From positions 2,204,501-2,268,500 of the forward strand of contig NW_027043820.1 in the NCBI RefSeq assembly GCF_037102585.1: a DNA stretch of 64,000 nucleotides. Direction: 5' to 3'. This document shows positions 38,103 through 47,964 of this stretch, piece by piece. The stretch is from Saccharomycopsis crataegensis (taxonomy: Eukaryota > Ascomycota > Saccharomycetes > Ascoideales > Saccharomycopsidaceae). The notes under the pieces were generated by a model that saw nothing but the letters and a program-made list of their open reading frames with translations, was not told the DNA's origin and did no database searches. The translations under genes and the position numbers were made by a program. Position 1 is the first letter of the stretch. Every line of letters starts with the position of its first letter.

Positions 38103-40825
38103 TTTGAGAAATCAATAGGTACAATCTTCTATTAATTGGTTTGTCATAGTTGTAAACATTTGAAGTAGCCAGGGGTGCTTACTTTTACTTATATATATAT
38201 GGTCTAAGCCTACTTTAAATTGTCTATTCATTCTGGGTGAGCTTATCTCATTTTGGTTTACAACATCAATAATGTTGCTCTAATAATTTTTGACATTTCA
38301 TCCAGTTATTTGTGCTTTTTTTTCTATAGATTTTTGTTAACTCTACTCTGTACCCGGTAATTGTATATTCATGCATGTTGCGAAAACTATTTATTGCTAT
38401 CTTGTTCCATTTAATAAAACTAATAGAAACCAATTACGTTTTTGTTATATAGTAATTTGATATTTTTGACAACTGGAATACATCTTTGCCTAACTAATAT
38501 CTTTATTTAGCTGGTGTCAAGAGATATGAAGCTACTTTCAAACAGTAACATTGGCAATCGAGCCGTTATTGTGAATGGCAATTTAGTCAAGGCCATCAAG
38601 GTCATCATAAAAAGAAAAAGAGTTCCAAATTTATTGTATAGTAAAAGCATTATTATTATGTTATTGCTATATTTCCATGGAATAACCTCAACATTACCAT
38701 GACTAGATGACAAAAGTTTTGATATCTGGTTACAAAATGGCTATTAAAGAAGCAAACATAGAACTCAGAGCTTTGTAAATCGTATACAGATGTAACAAAA
38801 ATGAGAATACATCACTCAAGAATGAAGCTGAAGTTACTCATATGAGATCCATGAAGTATTTTGGTTGTCAGTGCTGAAATCTGTTTACATCAACAGGACT
38901 TTTTCTTTATAATATATATTATAAATTATAAAAAAAAAGTAGATATATATTATATATCTATATAATACATAGTATATATCCCCAATATTTTCTTTATCAG
39001 AAAAACTTCAATTCAACTGCGGTTTGGGATGAATATGAGGAGTTTAAATCTTTTGAATCAGTAAGTAAAAAAAATTGCATTTGTATAGTTCATGTGGTTT
39101 AAAGCGTAAAAATATAAAAAATTGCTGTTCTGTTTTGGCGCAGATGGTTCTCTTGTTCTTCGAAGGTATTTTGCTTTTCTTGCTAATGTGAATTTTTTAT
39201 AAGATCTGAAATGGTTGCTATCAATAATGAATGATGACATAGATTTAGTTTGATATAGAAATACTGAAAATATTATGCTGTGAGCATTTTCCGTGGTAAT
39301 TGCTAAATATCTAGAAACGTTGCTAGAGGCATTACTTGCGAGGTTGGTGCATTGCTTGTGAAGTTTATACATTGCGAGAACTTTTACTTTTACTGTTCCC
39401 AAGAGTTATATTCCCTTGCACATGTTAGTACAATTACAGATAAATTTTGAAATGAGATATTTTCTGTCAAATTGTGAATTGCTCTTAGATATTCTTATAT
39501 AAGCATCAATCTGCTGAGATCTCTCCCTAAGTATCAAAAGCCATTACCGCATTAATCATGGTTCTAAATAATTGCTTGGGATCTTTTCTCACTTACACAT
39601 ATATTTTTATGTTAGCTTTTGCAAAAGCTGATACATTTGAGTATTTCACAGTTGATACCCAAAATGCTAAATCACTTGGTCTTGATCCGGCTGCTGCTAG
39701 ATGCTGAATAAAATTGATACTCATTGGATAGCCGGTAAACTCGAGAAAAATCTCGGTCGACGTGTTCCAATAAAAATCAAAATCCTTTAATTAAATTTAA
39801 ATTATTGCAAACCTACTTATATCGAAAATTATTCTTGTGTTGACTTCTGTTGCTATTCTTCTCAAATCTGGCTCCGCAACTGCCATTTCTTTTTTTAATA
39901 TCTCTTTTCTAACTTGAATATTAATAGTGTATATACAAGTACTTGCTACAATATTTTATAAGATAATAATTGTTACATTACTTATTCTAAATAAATAATA
40001 TTGATATTTTCTATTACTTGATACGAAATTATTGATTGATGGGCTACTTGGCTGCTAAGAAATTATTAATGCTGACCAAAAAAACCCTTCAAGATTTAAA
40101 ATTTCAAGTGACTTTTTCATTCACAAATCAGAATATTTCGAATAGCAACATTATTGAATGAAGTAGCAAATCCTCAGCCACATTGTATATAATAGATCAT
40201 CTTTAAGCACGCTATCATCTGGAGCATTAAGAGCAATCATCAGAACATCCGGATCCTTTATTTCTGGAAGGACGAAGTAAGAATGCAAATACTGTAATAG
40301 AAACAAAAAGTAATTATATTGAGTAATTCGAGAAAATTAAATACACCCTCAAACAATCCTTTTTTTTAAACAGACAAAAAAAAAAAAGGTTTATTTCTTG
40401 TTGTTTCCGCAATACATCCAGAAACTTAGACAAAAGGAATCCCTTCTTCCATCAATTGCTCATAAGTGATGTAAGCAAAACTTAGTTCACAATAGTGAAA
40501 TATTACTTAGGCAAATACTCATTTAGTAGGCATGCAGATAACTGATTTCACCTTCATTATAAGACTTGCATCTCTCATATTTTTAAGTTTAGTCCCGTAA
40601 ACCTTGAATGGTCGAGAAATAGAGCCAGCTATTAGTGTGAACAAACAAATAATACGTCATCATTGATCAACATGATCTTATGTGTGCCATTATACCTCTT
40701 CTGTCAGTCAGATTGCAGATTGGCCACTAAAAGTGCATTTTTTTTTCTTAGAGGCAGTAATAAAAAAAAAATGTTATAATAATTACTTCCCTTATTGAGC
40801 CGTATAAATCTTCTACCCCTGACAT
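38103..40825. other. 2.7-kb AT-rich gene-poor tract
   Basis: Between the adhesin and PRP21 I find no gene comparable to those around it. The region is strongly AT-rich, with an extreme stretch at 38909-38980 made mostly of TA steps, including the palindrome AGATATATATTATATATCT (38941-38959). One short signal-peptide ORF lies at 39558-39707. Scattered frames (38514-38702, 39058-39402 on the minus strand) have no support. It could be a degenerate locus, a replication origin or a point of chromosome function such as a centromere. Confidence 0.5.
39558..39707 (+). CDS. Small ORF with signal peptide, possibly a remnant of a secreted protein
   Basis: A 49-codon frame begins with a good secretion signal (MVLNNCLGSFLTYTYIFMLAFAKA), then DTFEYFTVDTQNAKSLGL and DPAAARC before TGA. 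A TATATAAG lies about 60 bp upstream (39497-39504). The SLGLDP segment is reminiscent of the start of the mature part of carboxypeptidase Y-type serine carboxypeptidases (which reads ILGIDP there), but no carboxypeptidase sequence follows in any frame. It is either a truncated relic or a real 25-residue secreted peptide. It stands alone in a gene-poor region. Confidence 0.3.
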   Translation: MVLNNCLGSFLTYTYIFMLAFAKADTFEYFTVDTQNAKSLGLDPAAARC

Positions 40826-42271
40826 TCAAAACTGTGGACCAATCTTGTTTTCCTTCTCATATCTTTCATTTTTAATCTTCTCCATTTCCTCAGGACTTAT
40901 CTGCTTATCTGCTAACTCCTGGATACTCTTTGCAGTATTACTATAACCATCCCATTGCAACTTGACTCTCTTGGTGTCATTGATATCACCAATTTCCTCA
41001 CCTCTGAGTCTCTTGATGTTTGCAAATACTTCGTTATCAGTGATATTAGAAGGCACCGCATTCTTACGCAAATAGTTTTGCTTTTCTTGTTCATATTTCG
41101 GGTCACGGAGCACAATCTTCATATGAAGATCAAACTTATCTTCTGGAATAAGCTCCCCTGTAATTGGACTTTTAACAAGTTTGACATTTGACAAAACTCC
41201 GGGTTTCTGCTGTGGCGGTTGTAGACTTTCCTGATTTTGTGATCTATTACCACCCTTCTTCAATCGAGTTTCCCCGGCACTCTTAATTTTCATCCCTCTT
41301 CTTGGAGGGGCAATTGGTTTCTGTGATATTGTGTCTACATTTTCTTCTTGCGATGGCGCAGGTTGTGAAGCACTTGATTTTTTGGGGGGTTTAGGAATGT
41401 AAGATTCGTCGTTGGTAAAATCAGGAGGCGCTTCTTCAAGTAAACTATTGGCTTTCTTCTGTTGTAGAGACCGGTAAATCAAATCATTCTTATTTATTGG
41501 TAACGGTAATTCGCTAAACTTATCAGTTTCTGTGAATTCCACTGTCGTAACGATTTTGAAATCTCCCCAATCAATCATTGCATACTCTAATTTGGCGTTT
41601 TCTTCAGCTTGTTTGGCCTTTTGTGCATCATTTTGTAATTTAGAGTTGTGTTCGGCCCGAAGATATGACTTTTCTAAAAGATATCTGGTTAATTTATAAT
41701 CATCACCATCCACAGAATTCACTTTCTCTATTAATTTTTGAGGGGGATGGATGCAATTTTTGTATTGCTCGACAAATTTTTGGAAAACAGGGTTCAATCT
41801 GTGGTTGTCATTGAGGAACTCAAATTGCGGCTGGTTCAATTCAAAGACATGTTTCTTGAAATTCTTGAAATATTCTTCACTATCATTGACAGCACAGGTC
41901 AATGCTGATATTTTGATGGTTTCAAGGTCCGAAGCGTTGGCATACGGTAGCTTGAACATGAACTGGAACTCATCTGGGATAGGCGGTTTCTCTTTATTGT
42001 CATTGGCAACTTGGTTGGTATCTTTTGCTGGTGCAGCACTCTTATTAGCATTAGTACTGCTATTTTCCCGATAATCTTTTAAACAGAATTGGTAGTAACC
42101 AAAGAATGGGTCATCGAGCTTCAAGAAGGAAAACTTATCGCCCGATTCCCGCAACAATCTACTGGCAAACTGCTGGCCATTTCTCGCAATATATCCAGCA
42201 GTTTTCTCTATTGTCTCCTTAACCTTAGCGGGAGGGATAATTACACTTTCCGGAATCTCCCCGACTGGCAT
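40826..42271 (-). CDS. PRP21: Splicing factor SF3a subunit 1 (Prp21)
   Basis: Prp21 (SF3A1) is a U2 snRNP protein needed for prespliceosome formation; with Prp9 and Prp11 it forms SF3a. Two SURP modules are visible: the first at residues 11-55 (IIPPAKVKETIEKTAGYIARNG then FSFLKLDDPFFGYY), the second near 130-175 (TCAVNDSEEYFKNFKKHVFE to FQKFVEQYK). Helical and Pro-rich regions follow, then the conserved C-terminal part (ITGELIPEDKFDLHMKIVLRDPKYEQEK; RLRGEEIGDI; MEKIKNERYEKENKIGPQF). At 481 residues it is longer than the 280 of Saccharomyces and closer to other fungal SF3A1, though it lacks the ubiquitin-like domain of the animal protein. Confidence 0.93.
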   Translation of the reverse strand: MPVGEIPESVIIPPAKVKETIEKTAGYIARNGQQFASRLLRESGDKFSFLKLDDPFFGYYQFCLKDYRENSSTNANKSAAPAKDTNQVANDNKEKPPIPDEFQFMFKLPYANASDLETIKISALTCAVNDSEEYFKNFKKHVFELNQPQFEFLNDNHRLNPVFQKFVEQYKNCIHPPQKLIEKVNSVDGDDYKLTRYLLEKSYLRAEHNSKLQNDAQKAKQAEENAKLEYAMIDWGDFKIVTTVEFTETDKFSELPLPINKNDLIYRSLQQKKANSLLEEAPPDFTNDESYIPKPPKKSSASQPAPSQEENVDTISQKPIAPPRRGMKIKSAGETRLKKGGNRSQNQESLQPPQQKPGVLSNVKLVKSPITGELIPEDKFDLHMKIVLRDPKYEQEKQNYLRKNAVPSNITDNEVFANIKRLRGEEIGDINDTKRVKLQWDGYSNTAKSIQELADKQISPEEMEKIKNERYEKENKIGPQF

Positions 42272-42546
42272 TTGTTTGTTTTGAGGAGGATGATAACTGC
42301 AGTAGAAAATTATTATGTATGTTGAGATTTATTTATCTTGGTGATTTATTTTTTTTTTTTTTTTTAATCTCTTCGCTCTTCATTTACCCGGCGACCGGAT
42401 GCATGCTAAATTTTTCCTCAGTGATCTGATCCACTCCCCATCAGGAAGCTAAAACTTCTCCCTTTGTTTGTTTTCTAAAACATTATTGAAGAAAGTTTAC
42501 TAGAAGTTTTTTTTTCTTTACTTGTTTACTGCCCTGAAAAATCAAA

Positions 42547-44040
42547 ATGCACACAAATGGGTTGTCCAATACTCTAAAGAACTTGAAAAGTCTTGGGCCA
42601 AAAAGTGACTCAAGTCTTTTCGACATGACTCGCTTATCAAAAAGCCTTCAATTGAATGACTCGAGAAAAAAATCAAAGAAAGCCTCCGGAGACAAAGATC
42701 TTCTGTCTAGGAGAGGTAGTGTTCCTGAAAATACCTGCAGTGACACCGATCTTGAAGGTGATTCAGAAGCTGTGGATCTTCTGGAAATCGACTTTCCTGA
42801 AGGAGGGATAAAAGCATGGTGCTCGGTGTTGGGATCGTTCCTTGGGTTAACCTGTACTTTTGGAAGTATGAACAGTACTTCTGCCATTGAAACTTACATT
42901 TCTCGTAACCAGTTAAGCAACGTATCCGCGTCGGTGGTTGGATGGATTTTCTCGATTTACATGTGTATTGGGTTATTATGTGGGATTTTGACTGGGGATT
43001 TTTTCGACCGCAGAGGCCCAAGACCGCCAATCTTCCTTGGTGGTGTGCTTTCATTCATTGGTATGTTTATAACCGGTAGCTGTACTGAGATTTACCAATT
43101 TATTCTTGCATTCGGGGTCGTTGCTGGCTTGGGTAGTGCCGTTCAGTTTTCCAGCTTAATCGGGATCATTAGTCATTACTTCAATAAGAAAAGAGGAATT
43201 GCTATTGGTATCGCGACTATCGGGGGTTCTGTAGGTGGGGCCATTTTCCCAATCATGTTGAGAAAGTTGTATTCCAACTTAGGTTTTACCTGGGCAATGA
43301 GAATCTTTGCCTTTGTGGTTTTGTTCTTGGATATTGGTGCTTTTGTATTTATCACCCCTAGGTTCCCACCGAAGAAAAATACGAAAAAGGGAGCCAGTTT
43401 TTCCCAAAAGGTCTCAACCTTCTTCAAGAAGGTCTTGGATGTTGAAGCCTTCAAAGACCCACGATTCTCCTTCTGTGTTCTTGCCGTTACTTTTTCAGAA
43501 GTTTTTCTTGTGACCTCTATGACTTATTATGGTTCCTACGCTTTATTCAGAGGAAACTCGGAAGATACCGCATACTTGCTCATTACTGTTATGAATGCCA
43601 GTGGGATAGTTGCTAGAATTGCCGCAGGGTACTTATCTGACAAAGTTGGGAAATTCAACCTTATGACAATCATGATATTCCTTTCTTCATTGTTCTGTTT
43701 GGTCATTTGGTTACCTTTAGGTCACCTAACTGGTGGGTTATATGCCTTCTCAGTAGTGTATGGGATTTTCTCTTCAGCAGTGTTGAGTTTGACCCCGTTA
43801 TGTGTGGGACAAATTAGTAGAGTGGAAGATTTTGGTAAAAAATACTCTACCTGTTATTTCGTGGTGGCTCTTGGAACCTTGGTGGGTCTTCCTATCTCTG
43901 GTCTTTTCATTGGTAGTAACCCAACTTCCAGAAATTACGATAATTTCATTATTTTCCTATCGGTATTGGGTTTTACAGGGGTGGTCTGCTGGCTTATCTC
44001 TCGATGGTATGCCGTCAAGTTCAAGTTGTGTATTTACTAA
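42547..44040 (+). CDS. MFS transporter of the monocarboxylate-porter-like MCH family
   Basis: A 497-residue major-facilitator protein with a hydrophilic, Ser/Lys-rich N-tail of about 78 residues and then twelve membrane spans. The opening FPEGGIKAWCSVLGSFL is the fungal version of the MCT signature (D-x-x-D-G-G-x-G-W). Other marks are WIFSIYMCIGLLCGILTGDFFDRRGPRP (loop 2-3), HYFNKKRGIAIGIATIGGSVGGAIFP (span 5) and AGYLSDKVGKFN (loop 8-9). Yeast Mch proteins include the riboflavin transporter Mch5; despite the family name none is shown to carry monocarboxylates. The substrate here is unknown. All in-frame CTG codons (42703, 42781) lie in the N-tail. It diverges from PRP21. Confidence 0.88.
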   Translation: MHTNGLSNTLKNLKSLGPKSDSSLFDMTRLSKSLQLNDSRKKSKKASGDKDLLSRRGSVPENTCSDTDLEGDSEAVDLLEIDFPEGGIKAWCSVLGSFLGLTCTFGSMNSTSAIETYISRNQLSNVSASVVGWIFSIYMCIGLLCGILTGDFFDRRGPRPPIFLGGVLSFIGMFITGSCTEIYQFILAFGVVAGLGSAVQFSSLIGIISHYFNKKRGIAIGIATIGGSVGGAIFPIMLRKLYSNLGFTWAMRIFAFVVLFLDIGAFVFITPRFPPKKNTKKGASFSQKVSTFFKKVLDVEAFKDPRFSFCVLAVTFSEVFLVTSMTYYGSYALFRGNSEDTAYLLITVMNASGIVARIAAGYLSDKVGKFNLMTIMIFLSSLFCLVIWLPLGHLTGGLYAFSVVYGIFSSAVLSLTPLCVGQISRVEDFGKKYSTCYFVVALGTLVGLPISGLFIGSNPTSRNYDNFIIFLSVLGFTGVVCWLISRWYAVKFKLCIY

Positions 44041-45726
44041 GGCAATAAACCAACTCCAAATTAAAGTAGAATTCATCAAATTTTAATTGGAATCAACAGA
44101 GAATATTACAGAGATGAAATCGACAAGTTTTTAGATTTTGCTGTGGAGAAGCTACCTTCAGGATGAAATACAAGGACTTTAAATATGAATTGTTAAACCC
44201 CATTGGTCGAATAATGCATAAGGTAATTTGCAATGATTTGGGCGTATATTCCGTGAATTAAAAAGGTTTTGGTAATATTCTGAATTAATGTAACACAGTA
44301 GAGCTCCTAGTGATAGTTTTGTAAATTACATTGAATAGCTGGATCTCATTTTTGCAATGTGATGCCCCATCACATAGAGCATCGCAATAGATGGAAATGA
44401 TTAGCAGTATAGAAGTAATGTCTAATTTCTTCAGAAATGCTGCTGGGAGTTGTCAACAATAACTGCAGAAGAAGTCATCGACCCAAATCAAATTGTTTCC
44501 CAGTATTGAATTATTCCAATTATTTTCACAATTTTTTCTGAGCTGAAGATCTCTGTCTCTTTTGTTCCAATTGGCGACGTTTCTATGTTTATTCTGGATA
44601 ATGAAGGCTTGAGGGGGGCTGTGAATTAATTTGTGAAACACTAAAATTAAAAATTAATGTGACCTTACCAGCTACAAAAAAACTCTTTCTCTACGGTCAT
44701 ATATTTGAAACGCTAAAACAAAAAAAATATTGATCTTTCACCCTTCAAAAAGCCAGAAGGTTTCATAATTTCTAAAGCTACCTTTAATCCGGAGAAAGAG
44801 TTGAACAAGCATATCGATTTTTTTTTTTCTTAATATTTCCTATTACCATTGTGGGAGTGATTCAATTATAGGAACAGTTTAGTATGCCAAAATTACGAGA
44901 GACGGTGGGAGGTGCCAACAAATATATTTAATTACCGAAATAATACATATTTTTCTTTCTGAAAGCTCACGATATTTTGATACAATTACTGAATACATCC
45001 AATTCATACTCACTATCTTTTAAGGTTTTCTTAACAAGCATATCAAATACTATGCTCATCTATCACTAGTGTACTACAACGTTTCTTTGTGTAATATGTT
45101 GCGGCTCCAAAAAATATTCGTTGATGAACATGGAAATGATACTTCTATCTAACAAAAGGCTATCAATAAGTATATACCTGATCCAAAACTAAGATACCAT
45201 CCTCTAAAGAATTCTTGATGATGTAGGAATACTAGGGCAGTGTACTTTGGTTCGGGATATCTGTCCAATATTTCTGGTCCCTGGCGTTTAAAGAGAGGGG
45301 AGTTATCACAAATGTCAAATGGAATGTGGGAACAGAGTGAAAAATTGTGTACTACATGAAAATCATATCCGCAAATATTTGCAAAAAAAAAAAAAAAAAA
45401 AAAAATATATATTTACTATGAATGAAGAAAAATAGATAAATGCTTGGTATTCATCTGGGCCTTGAGAAAAGAAATGGAGATCCAGATGTTGGCGGTGGAT
45501 TAATGCCTGGTTAGGGGCGCTGTGAAGGATAATTCCAAGTGAGAAAAAAAAAAAATTTTCTGCGTGAAGATTTCTAAATGAAATTTTAGAAGACAATCCA
45601 AATCATCAGGGAGAAGATAAACACAAGAATAGCCGTTGCTTGTTGTTACTTTCTGTACCATTTATAGAAATAATCAATTGTATAGCGCAAGAAAATTAAC
45701 CAATAACTCAGGAATAGAATAACAAA
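44041..45726. other. 1.7-kb gene-poor tract
   Basis: No credible gene. The region has runs of A or T at 44818-44829, 45379-45403 and 45544-45555. At its right end it carries AAAAATTTT (45551-45559) and TGAAATTTT (45579-45587), RRPE-like elements of the RPA34 promoter. A minus-strand frame of 62 codons at 44453-44641 is unsupported. Confidence 0.45.
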
Positions 45727-46539
45727 ATGGCGAAAAGTAAACATATTTCAAAGGAATACATCTCTAGTTCAGATGAAGGCCACAGTTCAGATGAGGAGTT
45801 TGTGTTTGAAGCACCTAGATCATATCAGAAAATCAAGAGTTTCAAATCACTTTCTTCGAAGAACTTGAAAGATAAAGAAGTTTGGCTTATCAAGGCTCCA
45901 AAAAATTTCAGATTCGATGGGGTCAAATCTTTCCCAATTTCCTTCGATGTTAATGGCACATCAGTGATCGAGAAGGATAATAAGAAATATAAAGTTGCAG
46001 AAGATATATTCCAAGAAACACTGATTGTGGCTGGAACTGACAAATCCTCTAAGAAGAAACAGAAAAAAAGCAGCATCAACATTGACAATAAGTACCGTGT
46101 TTTGTTACCGGCTGGCTCAAAGCACGGAAGTAGTGATGAATTGAAAGTCTCGGAGATTCCAATCAAAAGATTCTACTCGGTTTCTGAAAATGTCGAGATC
46201 CCGGTAATTCAACATAATAAAGTATTTGAAGCAAGAAAGGATGTCGAAAAGACATTGGGTTTGAGAATGAGACACTTTGCTACTGGTTATAACGAGGATG
46301 ATTTCAAGGGCCAGTTAACAAGAAACTACGATGATTTATTGGATGGGGAAAGTGCCGAAATTCAGCATTCTAGAAAGAAGCAAAAGACTGACGAATCAAC
46401 TGAACCCCAAGAAAGCACCGAAGTGAAGAAAGAAAAAAAGGAAAAGAAAGAAAAGAAGGAAAAGAAGGACAAGAAAGAAAAGAAAGAAAAGAAGCATAAG
46501 AAGGACAAAAAAGATAAGAAGAGCAAACAGGATAAATAA
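45727..46539 (+). CDS. RPA34: RNA polymerase I subunit A34.5
   Basis: Rpa34 forms, with Rpa49, the TFIIF-like heterodimer of RNA polymerase I that aids elongation on rDNA. The 270-residue protein matches Saccharomyces Rpa34 along its length: the N-terminal KHISKEYISSSDEGHSSDEEF (acidic Ser stretch), KEVWLIKAPKNF with FDGVKSFPISF (dimerisation strand region), KRFYSVSENVEIPVI, VFEARKDVEKTLGLRMRHFATGYNEDDF, and a C-terminal tail made of KKEKKEK units. The tail is a family trait and explains the A-rich sequence at 46424-46530. The ATG context (AACAAAATGG) is good. It converges with RRP36, another ribosome-synthesis gene. Confidence 0.95.
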   Translation: MAKSKHISKEYISSSDEGHSSDEEFVFEAPRSYQKIKSFKSLSSKNLKDKEVWLIKAPKNFRFDGVKSFPISFDVNGTSVIEKDNKKYKVAEDIFQETLIVAGTDKSSKKKQKKSSINIDNKYRVLLPAGSKHGSSDELKVSEIPIKRFYSVSENVEIPVIQHNKVFEARKDVEKTLGLRMRHFATGYNEDDFKGQLTRNYDDLLDGESAEIQHSRKKQKTDESTEPQESTEVKKEKKEKKEKKEKKDKKEKKEKKHKKDKKDKKSKQDK

Positions 46540-46962
46540 TTGCATATCTTTATAAATGGGAAATAATGTTTTTATTATTCTGAGAAAAAAAGTTCTGTAT
46601 CATTTTATTTTTTTGTTTCTTTTTCTTTTTTGATTTTATCTTCCTCACCATCATGTAATGTCTGTTCATTTTAAATTTTGTCAATACATTTGTACTATAT
46701 AATAAAGTGTCTTACGATGTAGCCTTATCAATTGAACGTAATAATATTAATGCAAAGAATGAAAAACAAGAAATGACAGGACCAATGAAGGGATTTGTTT
46801 ACACAGTAAACAGCCTTCCACACAAAATTCATAAGATAGATGTTTGATTAGCAGTTGGAAACATATAGTGAATCCATTTAGAGTACTGCCCTTCAAAAAA
46901 AAGAAAAAAAAAAAAAAAGAAAGGAGGTGAAACAAAAAAAAAAGTACAGTCCATCAAGAAGG
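46540..46962. other. Convergent intergenic region RPA34/RRP36
   Basis: Shared 3' region with T-rich (46593-46640) and A-rich (46893-46950) tracts, presumably transcript 3' ends. No gene seen. Confidence 0.5.
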
Positions 46963-47535
46963 TTACCTATCATTCTTCAAGAACTCCACATTCTTGTATT
47001 CCTTAGCCAAGGTCTTCTTTCTCTTTCTTTCAATCACCTTATCAACTTGTCTCTTCTTCATATGCTTGAACTTCTCTACCTGGATCAATTTCTGTTGATC
47101 CGCACGCTTCAAATAATGACCCTTCTTACCTTGTTTGATCTCATCAAAGTATTGGTTCTTCACTCTTCTCTTAACAGACATTGCTAAGTCCTTATTTTTA
47201 AGAGAATCCATCCGCGACTTTAGTGATTTCATCTGGTAATCTAAATCTTCCAATTCACCATACTTCAATATTTTTGCTGATTTAGGGTCTTTCAAAATCC
47301 CGGAAATCTTCTTGATTTCTTCATGACGATACTTGTCTAAAAATTGGTAATTCTTTCTCACTTCAATGTCATTGGCTTTCCCAAATGCCGGATCAAATCT
47401 GATATCCCCATATTTCAGCTCTTTGTATTTTGAAGTGTCAAGTCCCTGGATGCTTCTAATCTTCGGCTGTGGCTCTTTGCACGATGCCTCTGAAGGCGCG
47501 TGCTTATTTTTCTTTTTTCTTTCTGGTTGACCCAT
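46963..47535 (-). CDS. RRP36: rRNA processing protein Rrp36
   Basis: Rrp36 is a nucleolar small-subunit-processome protein needed for early cleavages of pre-rRNA. The 190 residues form the DUF947 family core: KYGDIRFDPAFGKANDIEVRKNYQFLDKYRHEEIKKI, then a long basic coiled region ending KNQYFDEIKQGKKGHYLKRADQQKLIQVEKFKHM and IERKRKKTLAKEYK. The core (R-F-D-P-A-F-G and Y-x-F-L-x-x-Y-R) is diagnostic. The N-tail before it is shorter than in the roughly 300-residue Saccharomyces protein, which has an extra acidic region. It is convergent with RPA34 and downstream of ECT1 on the same strand. Confidence 0.95.
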   Translation of the reverse strand: MGQPERKKKNKHAPSEASCKEPQPKIRSIQGLDTSKYKELKYGDIRFDPAFGKANDIEVRKNYQFLDKYRHEEIKKISGILKDPKSAKILKYGELEDLDYQMKSLKSRMDSLKNKDLAMSVKRRVKNQYFDEIKQGKKGHYLKRADQQKLIQVEKFKHMKKRQVDKVIERKRKKTLAKEYKNVEFLKNDR

Positions 47536-47964
47536 TTTTTTATTTTTTATTTTAGTGTTAATTTGTAATAAATATAGGTTATTGACCTTTGGAGAGGTTT
47601 ATATCATGCTATTAAAAAGGGCAATCCATACATATAAATTAATTTATAAAAAAAAAAAATCTTTCATAAAAAAAAAAAAAAAAAAAACAACTATCACGTG
47701 GGAGATGAGCTTCTCATATATAGGGCCTTATACCCCTTATATCAAAGAGACGAAATCTGTTGGAACATCTTACTCCTAAAAATAACCAGCATAGTATCAC
47801 CATAATAATGATAGCAGTAATAATGATTAATAATAAAAATAATAATAGCAATAATAAAATTAACAAAAATCTATCGATTTAAGGAGCTTTGAGAAACAAA
47901 TATATCCAAAATCTCAAAATGAACTGAACTGACGTTGCGTTATGTGCGAATAACAATAAGAGGT
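47536..47964. promoter_or_regulatory. RRP36 promoter region
   Basis: Contains two long A tracts (47648-47660, 47669-47687), then ATCACGTG (47693-47700), immediately followed by GGAGATGAGCTTCTC with a GATGAG PAC-like core (47703-47708) and TATATA. These elements stand about 160-170 bp upstream of the RRP36 start. The right half is (ATA/AAT)-rich. Confidence 0.45.

Noticed and set aside
39058-39402. 114-codon minus-strand frame in the gene desert
   Set aside because: No family resemblance, mixed composition and no promoter feature; chance frames of this size occur in AT-rich DNA.
44453-44641. 62-codon minus-strand frame rich in Asn and Arg
   Set aside because: Briefly resembled a transposase fragment, but no motif or neighbouring frame supports it.
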